A stretch of 64,000 nt of DNA from positions 93,498,533 through 93,562,532 of the forward strand of contig CM048845.1 of assembly GCA_026545225.1 (NCBI GenBank). Reading direction: 5' to 3'. The notes below the pieces were generated by a model that saw only the letters and a list, made by a program, of their open reading frames with translations, was not told the origin of the DNA and did not search any database. Source of the DNA: Cornus controversa (lineage: Eukaryota; Streptophyta; Magnoliopsida; Cornales; Cornaceae). Every line of letters begins with the position of its first letter. Position 1 is the first letter of the stretch. This document shows positions 11,749 through 23,656 of the stretch, piece after piece. The position numbers and the translations under genes are program-made.

Positions 11749-12329
11749 GGGAAACCTACAGTTTTGTGCAATTTTGAGAGCTATATTGCCAAAATAGCAA
11801 GTTCTAAATAAAAAACTACAGAAATCACGCAATTTTGAAAATATTTACAAAACTATGAACTTTCACTTTTCATTTTTAAGGACCAAACTGTCCTTGGAAC
11901 CCTAATTATGAATTGAAAAACGTGCACAGTTAACAAAACATTTATGCTTTATGCCTAACACCTTGTTTCGTGCCCCAAAAGTTCCCCAAAATGGTAGATG
12001 AATGAATGCACCAAACGTAATATATATGTAATATATACCTGCACTATAAGTGATACATGTGAAATCCAAATTACATCAGTACACCTAAAATATGCATACT
12101 TTTTGAAAAATACACTGGAGAATTGTGTATTGTTACACCTTGAACATGCATGTATAAACCTAAAACTAAAAGTGCATTTTCGTCACTTCACAATTAGAGC
12201 TTAAGGGTAGTTCGGTCCAGTCCTTAACAAAATGAGTGATTGTTTCTGAAAGTTGCATGATTTCTGTGGTTTATGTTTGAAACTTAGTATTGCGGTAAAT
12301 TGGCCACAAAATTGCAAAAAACAGTGGGA
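11749..12329. mobile_element. ~580-bp MITE-like inverted-repeat element
   Basis: The first 100 bases (with 'acagttttgtgcaattttg' and 'ctacagaaatcacgcaa') recur inverted at the right end, where 'gcatgatttctgtgg' and 'aaaattgcaaaaaacagt' can be read. Ends are set to the outermost pairing bases. I could not identify a target duplication, so the superfamily is open. Confidence 0.55.
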
Positions 12330-12837
12330 GCATGTAAGCAATGCGGTACTCGCCAAAAAAAAGTCTTTAAGCCTTTTCTTTGTTGCTTTATCTGCGACAA
12401 TACTCCAACAAAAAGTAAGCCACCGAATGTGTTGCACCAAGGATCAACTCCAATGCATTCAGATGGAAATATATCATTATAGCTTAGCTTGGTTCTTGAT
12501 GTGATTACACCGAAAAGAAGATGAAATACGTAATTAAAGACACACACATTTACAAGGTTCACCCAACATTTAAGAATACATCCTTGGTGTTGCAGAATTT
12601 TCACTATAATAAAAAAATGGGATACAATTACAGAGAGTTTAGATTATATATATAGGCACCTCTTAAGGATACATAACAAGTATGAAAATATCAAAATACT
12701 CCTTTAAAAAATTCGAGTCGAGGACGCTGCCCCCTGCAACCCCCTCCAACTTACAACGAAATTAGATCCGCAATGTTGGGCCAAGGCGTACAATATAATT
12801 AAGCTCCACACTTCCTATCAGTGCTGGTCAGGTACAC
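12330..12837. other. Spacer, no gene recognised
   Basis: Overlapping short frames on both strands (12201-12604) show no recognisable domain. No repeat was recognised. Confidence 0.4.
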
Positions 12838-13270
12838 TTCGATGATCAAATTATTATTTATGATCGTATAAACAGAAAAGTTATTATGTATTTAATATTG
12901 CATACCTTTCGATGTGCCCCAGTTCTCTTTTTTATTAGAGAGTGTTTGGTAATAACATTCTAGTAGGAAATACCTTTAGTTACCTTCTCTAATTCAATTA
13001 GGAGAGATATTAGGAGATAAGGTAGTTATCCTTATCTTGTTACAGCTTAAGTCAACATTTTGACTCCTTTACCTATTAGACTTCTTTGCCGACTAAACTT
13101 TAATCGAATTTGAGTTTCATACCACTTCGCCCATCGATTGGAGTCACCTACTAAAATTACTCCATTAGTTGCCCATCGATTGGAGTCACCTACTCCATTA
13201 GTTGCCCATCGATTCCCAACCATGTGTTACATGTGTTAGGAATCTATGTAACAATTGTCCACTTGACTGA
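12838..13270 (+). repeat. LTR-like dispersed repeat, copy A
   Basis: About 300 bases from 12846 align directly to 19884-20185, including 'tatgatcgtataaac', 'atttaatattgcatacctttc', 'gagagtgtttggtaata' and 'gagtttcat.ccacttcgcc'. The lead-in 'cttcgatgatcaa' also occurs at 55314 near the Tat element. The 3' part has three tandem copies of 'gcccatcgattggagtcacc' (about 13130-13215). A satellite related to the Tat element follows downstream, so this could be part of an old Tat-type LTR. Confidence 0.5.
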
Positions 13271-13506
13271 CAAGAATAAAGACTAAGCTAGTTAATGACG
13301 AAGATTCCAGCTCTGTGGAATACAATTAGTTTCTCTAATTTTATTTGTTTTTAATTTCTGTTGTTATTATAACTTGCAACCATCTCATGCTTATACTCTA
13401 TCATTTTGTGAGCTTAATGAAAACACGCAAGCAATTGAATCAGACTTTTCTTTTCAGAATAATTTTTTGAAATAGAACCCCATTAGTAAGAAGCTCGTAT
13501 GTTTGC

Positions 13507-14290
13507 TTCGGGACTAAGATATCCCATCCCCTTGAGAAGAATCTATGGGTGATATGGTCTTGCTTTAGCAAAGAAATTTTATTTGATCTAGGGATAAATT
13601 TATCGTGCCCTTTAAGAAAGGCTCTTTCGTGGAGGTGTATGCAGATTGGTTGCATTTTCTCGAGATTAATTTATTCTGCCCTTTTAAGAAGGGACATCTC
13701 GTAGAGGTGAGCGTTTTGCCACAACAAGTAGTTTTGCATAGATCTCGGGATTAATTCATCTCGCCTTTTTTAATAAAGTCCCTTTGTAGAGGTATATGCA
13801 CGTTGGTCGCATTTTTTCGAGATTAATTCATCCCGTTCTTTTAAGAAGGACCCTCTCGTGGAGATGCGCGTCTTGCCGTAGCAAGTAGTTTTGCATGGAT
13901 CTCGAGATTAATTCATCCCGCCCTTTTCAATAAGGGCCCTCTATAGAGGTGCATGCAAGTTGGTTGCATTTTCTCGAGATTAATTCATCCCGCCCTTTTA
14001 AGAAGGGCCCTCTTGTGGAGGTGTGCGTCTTACTGTAACAAGTAATTTTGCATGAATCTCGAGATTAATTCATTCTGCCCATTTCAATAAGGGTCTTCCG
14101 TGGAGGTACGTGTATGCAGGTGGGTTGCATTTTCTCGAGATTAATTCCTCCCGCCCTTTTAAGAAGGGCCTTTCGTGGAGGTGTGTGTCTTGCCGTAGCA
14201 AGTAGTTTTGCATGAATTTCGGGATTAACTCATCTCGCCCTTTTTAATAAGGGCCTTTCGGCCCTTTCGTGAAGGTGAATGCAAGTTGAG
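13507..14290 (+). repeat. Higher-order tandem repeat, ~157-bp dimers (85+72 bp)
   Basis: The motif c(g/a)(a/g)gattaat recurs at 13661, 13746, 13818, 13903, 13975, 14060, 14136 and 14220, giving steps of 85, 72, 85, 72, 85, 76 and 84 bases. The long monomer carries 'cttgccgtagcaagtagtttt' (paraphrased), the short one 'gttggttgcattttct'. All share 'ttcatcccgccctttt' and 'gggccctc..gtggaggt'. Two more diverged units precede (about 13507 and 13588). The same core occurs in the Tat element at 58686-59010. The 72-aa frame 13440-13655 (-) is incidental. Confidence 0.9.
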
Positions 14291-14612
14291 TTTAATAGTA
14301 AGCTCGCTTATTTAATAAGGAGGTTTGTAGACCACCATCATTAATATCCCCTTAATAAGGAAAAGTGACAGAGCGGAAGTTATGAACATTCACGCACGAA
14401 CAAGTAAACAACTTTGAATTCACAAAGTTAAAGAAAATTGTAAAGTAATTGATATATTATTGATAAATTAATTGATTAATTTCTATCGTATGGTAATATA
14501 TATATTTATAATAGAGAAATTCTAACAGCACTGGAAAACTTAAAAATAAAAAAAAATTTGTAGAAATCCTAATCCTAACAGGAAAATGAAATCTGCCCTA
14601 CATTAAAAAGTT

Positions 14613-14760
14613 TGTGACTTGATCCTTTAATAAGGAGAGAAATAGGTTCACCCCTTTAGTAAGGGAAGAAATAAGCTCATCCTCTTAATAAGGGGAGGTT
14701 TATGCTTGACTTTTTAATAAGGAGAGGAATAGGCTTGACCTTTTAATAAGGGGATATTTG
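14613..14760 (+). repeat. 29-bp minisatellite
   Basis: The core ta(a/g)taagg starts at 14628, 14657, 14686, 14715 and 14744, exactly 29 bases apart. The unit reads roughly 'ggagaggaataggcttgaccttttaataa' with variation. Single related cores occur near 14308 and 14348, which tie it to the end of the preceding array. Confidence 0.85.
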
Positions 14761-14789
14761 TTGCTCGTGTTTCTTGCCATTGCGAACTT

Positions 14790-17654
14790 GACATTAGCTC
14801 ATAGAACTGGTAATCGAGTTTGTGGGTATAAACTGTGTTGAACCATGTTTGGGAACGTTAATACTTATCCACTAATTTGGGTTCAATGTTGTATATAGTC
14901 AATGACCCCTAGCTTAGAAGAAAACATTGTTTGCATAGGGACTTTGATTGAATTACTATAGCACATCTGGCTTTAAACATGAACCGTGTTTGTGTCGTCA
15001 TTTTCACAAGCATAAAATTGCTAGTTGAGTCACTGATCGTCATCATAGACTACCGCCACCTGCTGCTTCAAATTGCCTCCATCGGTGACTCCACATTAGC
15101 ACCATTAGTGTCCATATCTCTTTTATGATCAATTGCAATAATCGTTTCGTTGTTTTAACCATCTATATTAAATGCATTTGTATCTTTTGATCTTGCAGAT
15201 GTGGCCATATTTGTATTGGCTCTGCCTTTGGTTTCTTATCAATGACCTTAAAGGGAGGGTTATCATCATCATTTGCACACCTGTTAACACTTGTGAGATT
15301 TACATGGTGTTCTTTAAGGAAGCTAATGAATTTCTTGAAGTTGTCTTCTGTAGAGTGATAGTACCCACTCTATGGCCACATAGCCTGGTTAGCTGCATGG
15401 TTTACCCCACGGTTGCTGCTATGATATGTGTCATGCTAAGGTACGTTTGCTTCACGAGCAAGACACTTGGCCTTTTCACATACACGCAGAAGAAAACGTG
15501 TTTGGCGCAACAATGGCTAAGAACCAAGAGATGCATGGATCTCTACTGTTGATCGCTTCAGGGAATTGACGTCATGACTTATCGCTGTCGTGCAAAGATT
15601 GCTACAACAGGTCACCCATGTGTTGATGCCAGAATATTCTATACCAAAGTTACTGATCACGCGGTCTTGTGTTCATCCACCAGACTTAGTTCCAGTCTCT
15701 TTAGCACTAGAACAAATCCTGTGGAGCATAATCATATATATATATATATATATAAAAGCTGAAAAAAGTAGTGCTTCAGAATAGCTTGCATATTGTGCGC
15801 AAGTTAAACGACACTCCGAATCTAACAAAATTTAGTTTTGTAGAGAAACTATAAACTCGTATTATAAATGGTGATGGACGTAAATTTAATGAATGTATGT
15901 CGTTTTTACCCTTCGTATAAAAATAAGACTTGTAAAATTTTTAATAAGTATGGTCGAATCACTCTCAAGTGAAAATCAATAATAAGTCTCAAATTCAAAA
16001 TCTCAATCATTTGGGATGAAAATGAATATTTAAAAATAAACTTCTGATTTTTTTAATAATAAAAACTACTACTAAATACATTTGATCAAATGATGGAAAA
16101 AATCTTTAAAAAAAAGAATCTACCACCACAGATCCATATAAATAAAGTTTTTAATATTCTTATCTAATTTTTCCTCCAATAATCAATACACTTCATCAGT
16201 CCAATTAGAATTTGAAAAGATGAAGGAAGATATGGCATAAAAAAAAAACTTGATTAACAAAAATTCAAAATACAAAATTTGAATTTAAAAATCTAAGACT
16301 TGATCTCTATATCTTCAATTTGAATTCTGGACTGCTGACATGACTGTGTAAAAAAAATATTTTACAAAATTTTCAATTTGAGACCTCTTGTAAAGTAGAT
16401 TATATAGAATATCATCTCTCTTACAATACTTCTTATATTCATCTTCGGCTATATATATCTTTTTTAGTCTTTTTGTTGCTTTTCTTTTCATTTGAAAATC
16501 AACTCATATAACACAAAAAATGTAAAGATAAGAACATTTAAATAAAATAAAAGAATAATTAAAAACTTATTTTGGGATATAAAATAGTAAGTTTTGTGCA
16601 CTTATCAAATTGCCCCTAAATGAGCTTTTGCTAGTCCTCTAGCAAATACAAGCAAAATAGATTAGTGTACAAAATTGTTAGTTTTATTAAGTCATAATTA
16701 AAGATGTGCCACTTTCACAAGCTGCCCTTGATTTCATTTACCATATGCAATAAGGCCTTAAACCCATAGGTTACCCCTAGTGGACGAGTTATAGCCTTGT
16801 GAGGGTTTACAGTGAAGGTACCTATAAACTTCCTAACTACTATAAAAGAAGAGTTGTTTTAAGACATTAATTTTTCCTATTATTCAGAGAATCTCCTGTA
16901 TATTCATGAAACATGAAAAATAAGAAATGAAATTGTTAAGTTCCTCATATATGAGCTACTATGGTGTCATAAAAATAAACATTAAAAAAAATTCATCCAC
17001 AAGTAACCTAGAAGCATAGTGTATGTGTGTGAAGTCTACAAAAAAATCATCCTCAAATTCAAGTAATGTAATTTCCAAGTCACTAGAAGAAAAAGACGTT
17101 TCGACTTCAAATCTCATAGATAAATATCTCTCTAAAAGAACAACTCTCGGAGATTTGGTTAACTATTTTTTTCAGTTATATGTGAGTAAACCTTATTTAT
17201 ATGGATCCATGGTGGTGGATTCTCTTTCCTTGAGATTTTTTTTTTTATCATTTGACCAAAGGTATTTAGTAGTAGTTTTTATTATTAAAGAATCAAAAGT
17301 TTATTTTTAAATATTCAATTTTTATCTCAAAAGATTGAGATTTTGAACTTGAGACCTCTTGTGGAGTAGATTGTACATAATACCATCTCTCCTATAATAA
17401 TTCTTATGTTTATCTTCGGGTATATATATCCTTTTTAACTCTTGTTTTTCTTCTCATTTGAAAATCAACTTCTATAAAACATAAAATATAAAAATTAAAA
17501 AAGAAATATAAAATAAAAGAGTAATTAAAAACTTATTTTAAAATATAAAATAGCAAAAATTTTGTACACTTGTCAAAATGTTCTTTATTGCAAGACAAAT
17601 CATGTAAGTCTAGATTTATAATATGACGGATGAGTGTATTTATATAGCTATGAG
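14790..17654. other. Spacer; unrecognised open frame at 15172-15552
   Basis: The only frame of note is 126 codons at 15172-15552 (+), in sequence of more balanced base composition than its surroundings. It shows no motif I recognise and could be a decayed element. 16200-16600 and 17330-17580 repeat each other in part ('gacctcttgt.gagtaga', 'taccatctctc.tataat'), which suggests an old dispersed repeat. No gene is called. Confidence 0.4.
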
Positions 17655-17790
17655 TAGGAGTGCACAAAGAATCGATGGAACCGTATCTGAACCGAATCGT
17701 TCACTATGGTTCTGGTTCCAAAGTTTAGGAACCGTTCACTACGGTTTCGGTTCCGAGTCAAGGAATCGAAATCGGAACCGAAATCTTTAG

Positions 17791-17834
<44 letters not shown>

Positions 17835-18252
17835 AAAATAACTTCTAAATTCTAGTGTTCTATATAAATATATAATATATAAAGTATAAAATATATAATA
17901 TATAAATAAATACTAATAACTTCTAAATTATAGTGTTCTATTTATATATAAATTATAAAATATATAGATGAATACATTTAACTTCTAAGTTCTACTGTCC
18001 TACATATATATATAATATAAGATATATAAATAAATACTAGCTTCTAATCTATTGTTATAACTAAGAGTGTACAAATATTAGTGTGTATCTTGTCAATATT
18101 TAAAAAAAAATGACAAAGAATGATTGAGGAACTAGAATTGAAATAAAATCGAACTGAACTCAACGATTTCAATTTCAATTTCAAAATTAAAAAACTATTG
18201 AAAACGCTTCCGATCTCAATTCTATCAAAAATTATAAAAAATTGCACCTCTA
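17655..18252. mobile_element. hAT-like non-autonomous element (TAGGAGTGCA termini)
   Basis: The left end TAGGAGTGCACAAAGAATCG and the right end ATTGCACCTCTA are inverted matches. Repeated 'ggttccg/aaccgaa' motifs fill the left subterminal region. Flanking 8-mers gctatgag and catgtgag match at 5 of 8 positions, so the target duplication is weak. It resembles the better supported copy at 22031-22878. Confidence 0.55.
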
Positions 18253-18649
18253 CATGTGAGTATTAATACACGCAAACCACCAGACCTGCAGTGGAAAGTA
18301 CACCCAGGTCATGACTTCGGCGAGTTTCAAATAATAATGAATTATCGGTTTTATGGTTACATGTAACCAAATTGATGGCAACACAAAACATGAGTCCTAT
18401 AGACCCGCACGCGTATATATATAATACTTTAATATAAATTTTAAAGAGAAATCGATGTTTACAATGTGATTGTAAACCGAAAATATGTTAGAAAGTTTTC
18501 CCGCCATGTCATGACTGTGAGATCCCTGTTCACATACTATGGGTTCAGAAAATACAAAACTTTTCACACTGCAACTAATACACATGGCAAAGTAATAACA
18601 TATAAAAATACACGTAGATCAAGCAAAACACGTCTGTTTTTTTTTTTTT
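18253..18649. other. Spacer, no gene seen
   Basis: AT-rich sequence with no coding or repeat signal recognised. Confidence 0.4.
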
Positions 18650-18960
18650 ATGAACCGGCCAGCTTGTGTTGCTTTTTTTTTTCCTCTCCCATGTGAAGGG
18701 GTGCCCACCAAAAGGGCCGGCCGGTCCAACCGGCCAGCTTGCTTCCTTTTTAGTTTTTTGGGTTGCTGGCCGGCCCCTTTTTTTTTTTGGGTGGCTGGCC
18801 AGACCGGCCAGCCTTTTTCTTGGCGGTTGTGTTTGGTCAGACCATGAATTGGGTGCAATTTCACACTAATTACAACTGTGGTCACTCATTTTCTGCCTCC
18901 CATTTGGGAGGGGTGTCAATTTAAGAGGGCTGGCCGGTTCGGCTGGCCAGTATTTCTTTT
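18650..18960. repeat. GC-rich cluster of CTGGCCGG/CCGGCCAG motifs
   Basis: In an otherwise AT-rich region, CCGGCCAG or its complement CTGGCCGG recurs about seven times in both orientations (near 18655, 18727, 18768, 18796, 18811, 18930, 18943), between poly-T runs. Open frames on both strands (18619-18885 on minus, 18650-18869 on plus) arise from this repetition. I cannot assign a function or family. Confidence 0.6.
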
Positions 18961-19559
18961 TTCAACCATTACCCACATGTTGCCCCACTTGTCAACATGT
19001 TGGGTTGTCTAGCCCATTTGTTTAGTCCAAAGTTACACCCATTGATATGTAACTAAGCTATATGCCTAAGCCATTTCAGTGTCCACACACTGTTATCATG
19101 CATGCAAACTAGTCTCACGCCTTGCAAGGTTCCACATATATTGGTTAGCTACTCAAAATTAACAAAGTAAAAGTTTTGGTCATTAAAAAATTGACTAGTG
19201 TACTAAATGGAGTACCTCTGTTTTAACTTTTTTTTTTTTACATACATTTCTTTTTATACCATGTGATACTGTGAGAATGAGTATCAACATATGTTGAAAA
19301 TATATAAACCGTAGCGCTATTTGAGTTGTTATGCACCGTCTCATTGAGTAATAAGTTATTTATGATAATTTATTTGTTTGCCGTTGAGGAATTGTAACAT
19401 CCTCTTTATATTAATGCCAAAAGAAAATATACAATTTATTAATGAATCGAAGATGAACAAAAGTTCTATATTAATAAATGAATAAGGCGACATGCATAAA
19501 ATCATGCTTATAATTGAGTAACGTAAAAGATAATTTTACTTATCTTTTTTCACTTTTAC
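18961..19559. other. Spacer, no gene seen
   Basis: AT-rich, no feature recognised. Confidence 0.4.
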
Positions 19560-20190
19560 AAGTGAGGAGTAAGTTGCAGGTGGGCCTAGCGGATAGGCCA
19601 AGCTAAAGAGCCTGATGGGACGTCTTTACGTAACGTCTAGCGTTTGGACGGCGCGTCTAGATGATGGATTAGAGTAGCACGTCTGGCCAGGAGGAGCCTG
19701 GACGTGGACATGAGGAATGTTTTTTATTTCTAGTGTTGTTGGCGATTATCGATGTGGGGCTTGCACCACCCCTTTGACGCAGATCTTGACATGAAACCTC
19801 TCACGTGGGTTCTACAGTGGTTGTGAACCGTCTTCTTGCAAAATAGAGAAGATGTGACCAAGCCGGTCGGATACACTCTAATTATTAAATTAGTATTTAT
19901 GATCGTATAAACAAAAAAATTATTATGTATTTAATATTGCATACCTTTCAATGTACCACAACTCTCCTTTTTATAAGAGAGTGTTTGGTAATAGCATTCT
20001 AGTAAGAAATTCCTTTAGTTACTTTCTTAAATTCAATTAGAAGAGATATTAGAAAATAAGATAGTTATCCTTATCTTGTTGTACCTTAAGTCAACTTTTT
20101 GACTCCTTTATCGGTTAGACTTTCTTACAGACTAAATTTTAATAGAATTTGAGTTTCATGCCACTTCGCCTGTCGATTTGAGTCTCCTCC
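19560..20190 (+). repeat. LTR-like dispersed repeat, copy B
   Basis: The part 19884-20185 is a direct, diverged copy of 12846-13150. The sequence before it (19560-19870) is unusually GC-rich for the window and has several 'gacgtct/acgtctag' motifs; it could be the rest of the same LTR or an unrelated fragment. No internal retrotransposon domain adjoins it, so it would be a solo or broken LTR. Confidence 0.5.
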
Positions 20191-22022
20191 ATCATTTCTC
20201 ACGAAGAAGAGAAGTTTCTTAGCAATTATATCACATCACCGCATCTACAACGTACACCATCTCCAGCCTTGGATGGTAAACCAGTGTAGTGTAGTGCAGT
20301 GGAGTGGTGTCCCTCGCATCAATCTATCCATGCTAGCATAGAATTACCATGAAAACTACTATTTACAGCTGATTAGATTCCATTGCATAGAATTGACTCA
20401 ATTTTGTTTTTACACTGGTTATGGGCTTTCACTGGCTTCATATCGCTGTCTTCCCAAGCACTCTCCTTCAATTTCGGAGCCCACCATTTTGATTCATTCT
20501 AAATCTCATCTCGATATGAAGCCAGTGCAAACCCCTCATTGGGTCAAATTTAGAAAACAACCCATTGATAAACAGTAGATACTATGGAAGAACCTAAAAA
20601 CCCATAAATAGTAGTTACTAGGAAAGAAGCATCATTACGCACGCATAAATACACTCAAAGTGAAGAGACCCAGAAACCAAAGACACAAAAATTGAATGGT
20701 TATGTGAGGCAATTTTTATATGATGTTTTAGATTCATAGATAAACTATAGTGATCAAATCATATAAGAATTTGGATGAGTGAGATAATCCTCCGTTTCGC
20801 CGGATGGATTGAAAAATTGGATAGAAGAAAGAGTAGCAATGAATTATCCTTGGGTTATTGAATTCAGAAATACTCTCCTCGAATTCGAATCGAATCAGTT
20901 CTAATTTGATCCGCATCCAACTCGTTTACAAGTCTAGTTATTCATATTTATAGTATGAAATTATCATAAAACCTATATATTTTTCGATAACGAAGAATCA
21001 ACTCACTCACCAGTCATTTTAGACTCTCAAATAGTTTGTAGGACGGACCAAGAATCCTACATGAGAAGCCAAATAAATAGTATAAAAATTAATTTTAAAA
21101 AATTAATTTTATCCTATATCAAGTCAAGTGTGACATAAATTTGTATATAAATTGAACAAAAAAAATCAATTATTTACTACTGGAGTTGTGCTTGACGACT
21201 TTTTAGAGAATGCGACGTGATACATATCCAAAGTTGTGCTTGACAACCTTTTAGCATAAAAAATTTATAAATGAATAAAAAATACATAGTAAAAGATTAA
21301 TTAAAAAAAAGTTGTGAAAATTAGACATTTTTACTTAATCTACCATAACAAAGACCAATCTAGCAAGAGTAAAACTAAGAAAACTCACAATAGACAAATT
21401 AAAGAATGTGATATGGTGGTGTGGAAAAAATAAATAAATAAAATAAATTGTAGATTTCAGTGTAACAAATATCAAAAGATGCATGCATTAAATATATGGT
21501 GAAAAATGACGAATTAGACAAACATACTAGCAAAATTGTAAAGAGAAAATATACATATTGATGTATAAATACGTTGTGTTTTGATATTAAGTTTATGACG
21601 TATTGTATTTATGTATTGATATCATGTACATGAAGTCGAGGAGATATATTTTGATGAGTTTGAGAGCATGCACATGTTAGTAGATTTTTGTTATAATGTG
21701 GGACTATTACTACCATATGGATTGGTTTGGGGTCTAAATTTCAAATATTCAAAATTGAAGACTTAATGAGGGGGCACTTAAACAAATTTTGTAAATTTTG
21801 GATGGGACAAAATTCGATTATCAAAAACTCAGAGACTAATTAATGGGTTCTTAATAGAATTATGAAAAATCTTTGGGGAGCCAGATTTCATATACTAAAA
21901 CTTATTTGTATGGCACTTAATATAATTTTGCAAATTGTTGTGAGGGCCATCGCCCCCTTGGTCCTTTCAAGAGTCCACCCCTGTTTCTAAACTCTAGAAA
22001 TAAGCAATAGTTCATAACCATG
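20191..22022. other. Spacer; one 16-bp inverted repeat
   Basis: No gene was recognised. A perfect 16-bp inverted pair cactggcttcatatcg (20430-20445) and its complement (20512-20527) frames a 66-base loop. The remainder is AT-rich. Confidence 0.45.
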
Positions 22023-22030
22023 TTGGGCTC

Positions 22031-22878
22031 TAGGGGTGTTTAAATTTGATTCGTGTGGATCAGATCGGATTTTCAGCAAAAGGATCGATGGCATATTCAT
22101 ATTGTTGGATCGAATTTTTAGTCTAACAGATTGGTGATGGATTCATAAAATATGAATTGCAGTTTATGGATCAGATTACGAATTAGGGTTTCAAAAATTT
22201 AATCCGATTCATGACGATCCATTAAATATAACCAACAAAATAAGACAGTAATCCAATTAGTCATTAGAATGTCGAATATCATTGTTTTGTTCACTAGTTT
22301 GACATTCTAATGACTAGTTGGACTACTGTTTTATTTTGTTGGTTAATGATCATTTATGATTATTTTATTGGTTAATTGTTTTGTTTTGTTAATGATCCTT
22401 TTATTGTTTATGTTTGTTGCTGGTTTGGCTAAGAATTTGAAATTGGGTATATATAAATCTATCATTCTAAATTACAGGTTGGGTTATGGTTAAAAAATTA
22501 ATATTGGGTTATGGTTAAAAAATAATAATAATGGACTATTTATCCATAAATTTAATCCGATGTTTTTTTGGATTAGATTAAGACTTTTCACGGATCGGAT
22601 CGGATTCAATTTTCATTAATCCGTAGACCGCGGATCTACTTAAAATTAATGTATATTATTAGAATATATGTTTACTATATATCTCCTCTTAAATCATTTA
22701 AGATTTCCTATCTCTTTTCTTAAATCACATAAGTTTCTTGTCTCCTAAGTTTACTCAGTCTCCAACATTATATCTATAAACATTAGACATTTATGTATTG
22801 TTCATAAATAAAACTCAATTCAATAAAAAAAAAAAAATCTATATTTCTAAGAATGTTTAATCCGATTTGATCACCCTA
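22031..22878. mobile_element. hAT-type non-autonomous element with perfect 8-bp TSD
   Basis: This 848-bp element has inverted ends TAGGGGTGTTTAAA and TTTGATCACCCTA. It is flanked on both sides by the same 8-mer ttgggctc (22023-22030 and 22879-22886), the size hAT transposases produce. The interior is rich in 'ggatcggatcgga' type motifs and holds a strong hairpin (22230-22344). No transposase, so it depended on an autonomous partner. Confidence 0.88.
22230..22344. repeat. 44-bp-arm hairpin (miRNA-precursor-like)
   Basis: Arms 22230-22273 and 22301-22344 pair at 41 of 44 positions around a 27-base loop. It could be a nested MITE or a transcribed foldback. The sequence alone does not show small RNA production. 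Confidence 0.7.
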
Positions 22879-22886
22879 TTGGGCTC

Positions 22887-23656
22887 ATCTTTGGCCATTT
22901 TTAAACTAAAGACCTCCCAAAGACCTTACTAGTTGTGAGCTAATGTGGACCTCACCTGTAACAATCATGTTGGATAATAGCCTCTCGTTTTTAATCATTC
23001 ATTTTGTACTCATATCTCTAATTTTTTATTTATTTATATAAGATTAATAGTTAAGCAATGAACATGAATCATTAGTTTTACTCTCTTTTGAGATTCTCCA
23101 TGATTCATATAGTTCCGTATTTTAAACTCCATTATTCCATTTTTGTAAAAATACAAGACATGGAAAGGATAACCGTAAAGTCAAGGTAAGTAGAGTTGCC
23201 AAAATATTGTAAGAGTCAACTTCAATCTTAATTTTCTGCTCTTTCTGATTCAAGCCAAGCAAGTCAATTTTCTAAAGTTTATCTCTTATTCTCTTTGCCT
23301 TTTGAATCATCAACATTCTACTTTTCTCTTTTTCCTTTCTATTTTATTTTTTTTCCGTTCCTTGGAGTTCTTTTGAAATTCCAAAGGAAATTTTTGAGCT
23401 AAGGATTTGAGGCTGGAAGAAAATTCAGGAAGTCACTGTTCTATAAAACTTATTTGTAAAAAAAAAAAAAACACTTGAATCCTAAAATATACTGTTATAA
23501 GAGATTTTGGACTGCAAATTACATATGAAATCCCCAGAGTATTTTGATTTTTTTTTTCTTTTTATTTATCCTTTATCTCCTTCAAATATAACTTCCATAA
23601 TCCTTTGCAAGAAGATAAAGGCCGCCAAGCTAAAGTCATTGAAATATTATTAAGAA
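22887..23656. other. Spacer, no gene seen
   Basis: AT- and T-rich sequence with no recognised feature. Confidence 0.45.

Noticed and set aside
14613..14760. 29-bp periodic array as a CRISPR
   Set aside because: The units abut directly with no unique spacers, and the context is clearly plant nuclear DNA.
15172..15552. 126-codon open frame as a gene
   Set aside because: No domain, no signal or repeat of a known family, no splice pattern and no strong promoter; I cannot support it.
18619..18885. Overlapping frames of 88, 67 and 65 codons as genes
   Set aside because: They come from the palindromic GC-rich motif cluster, which lacks stops on both strands by composition.
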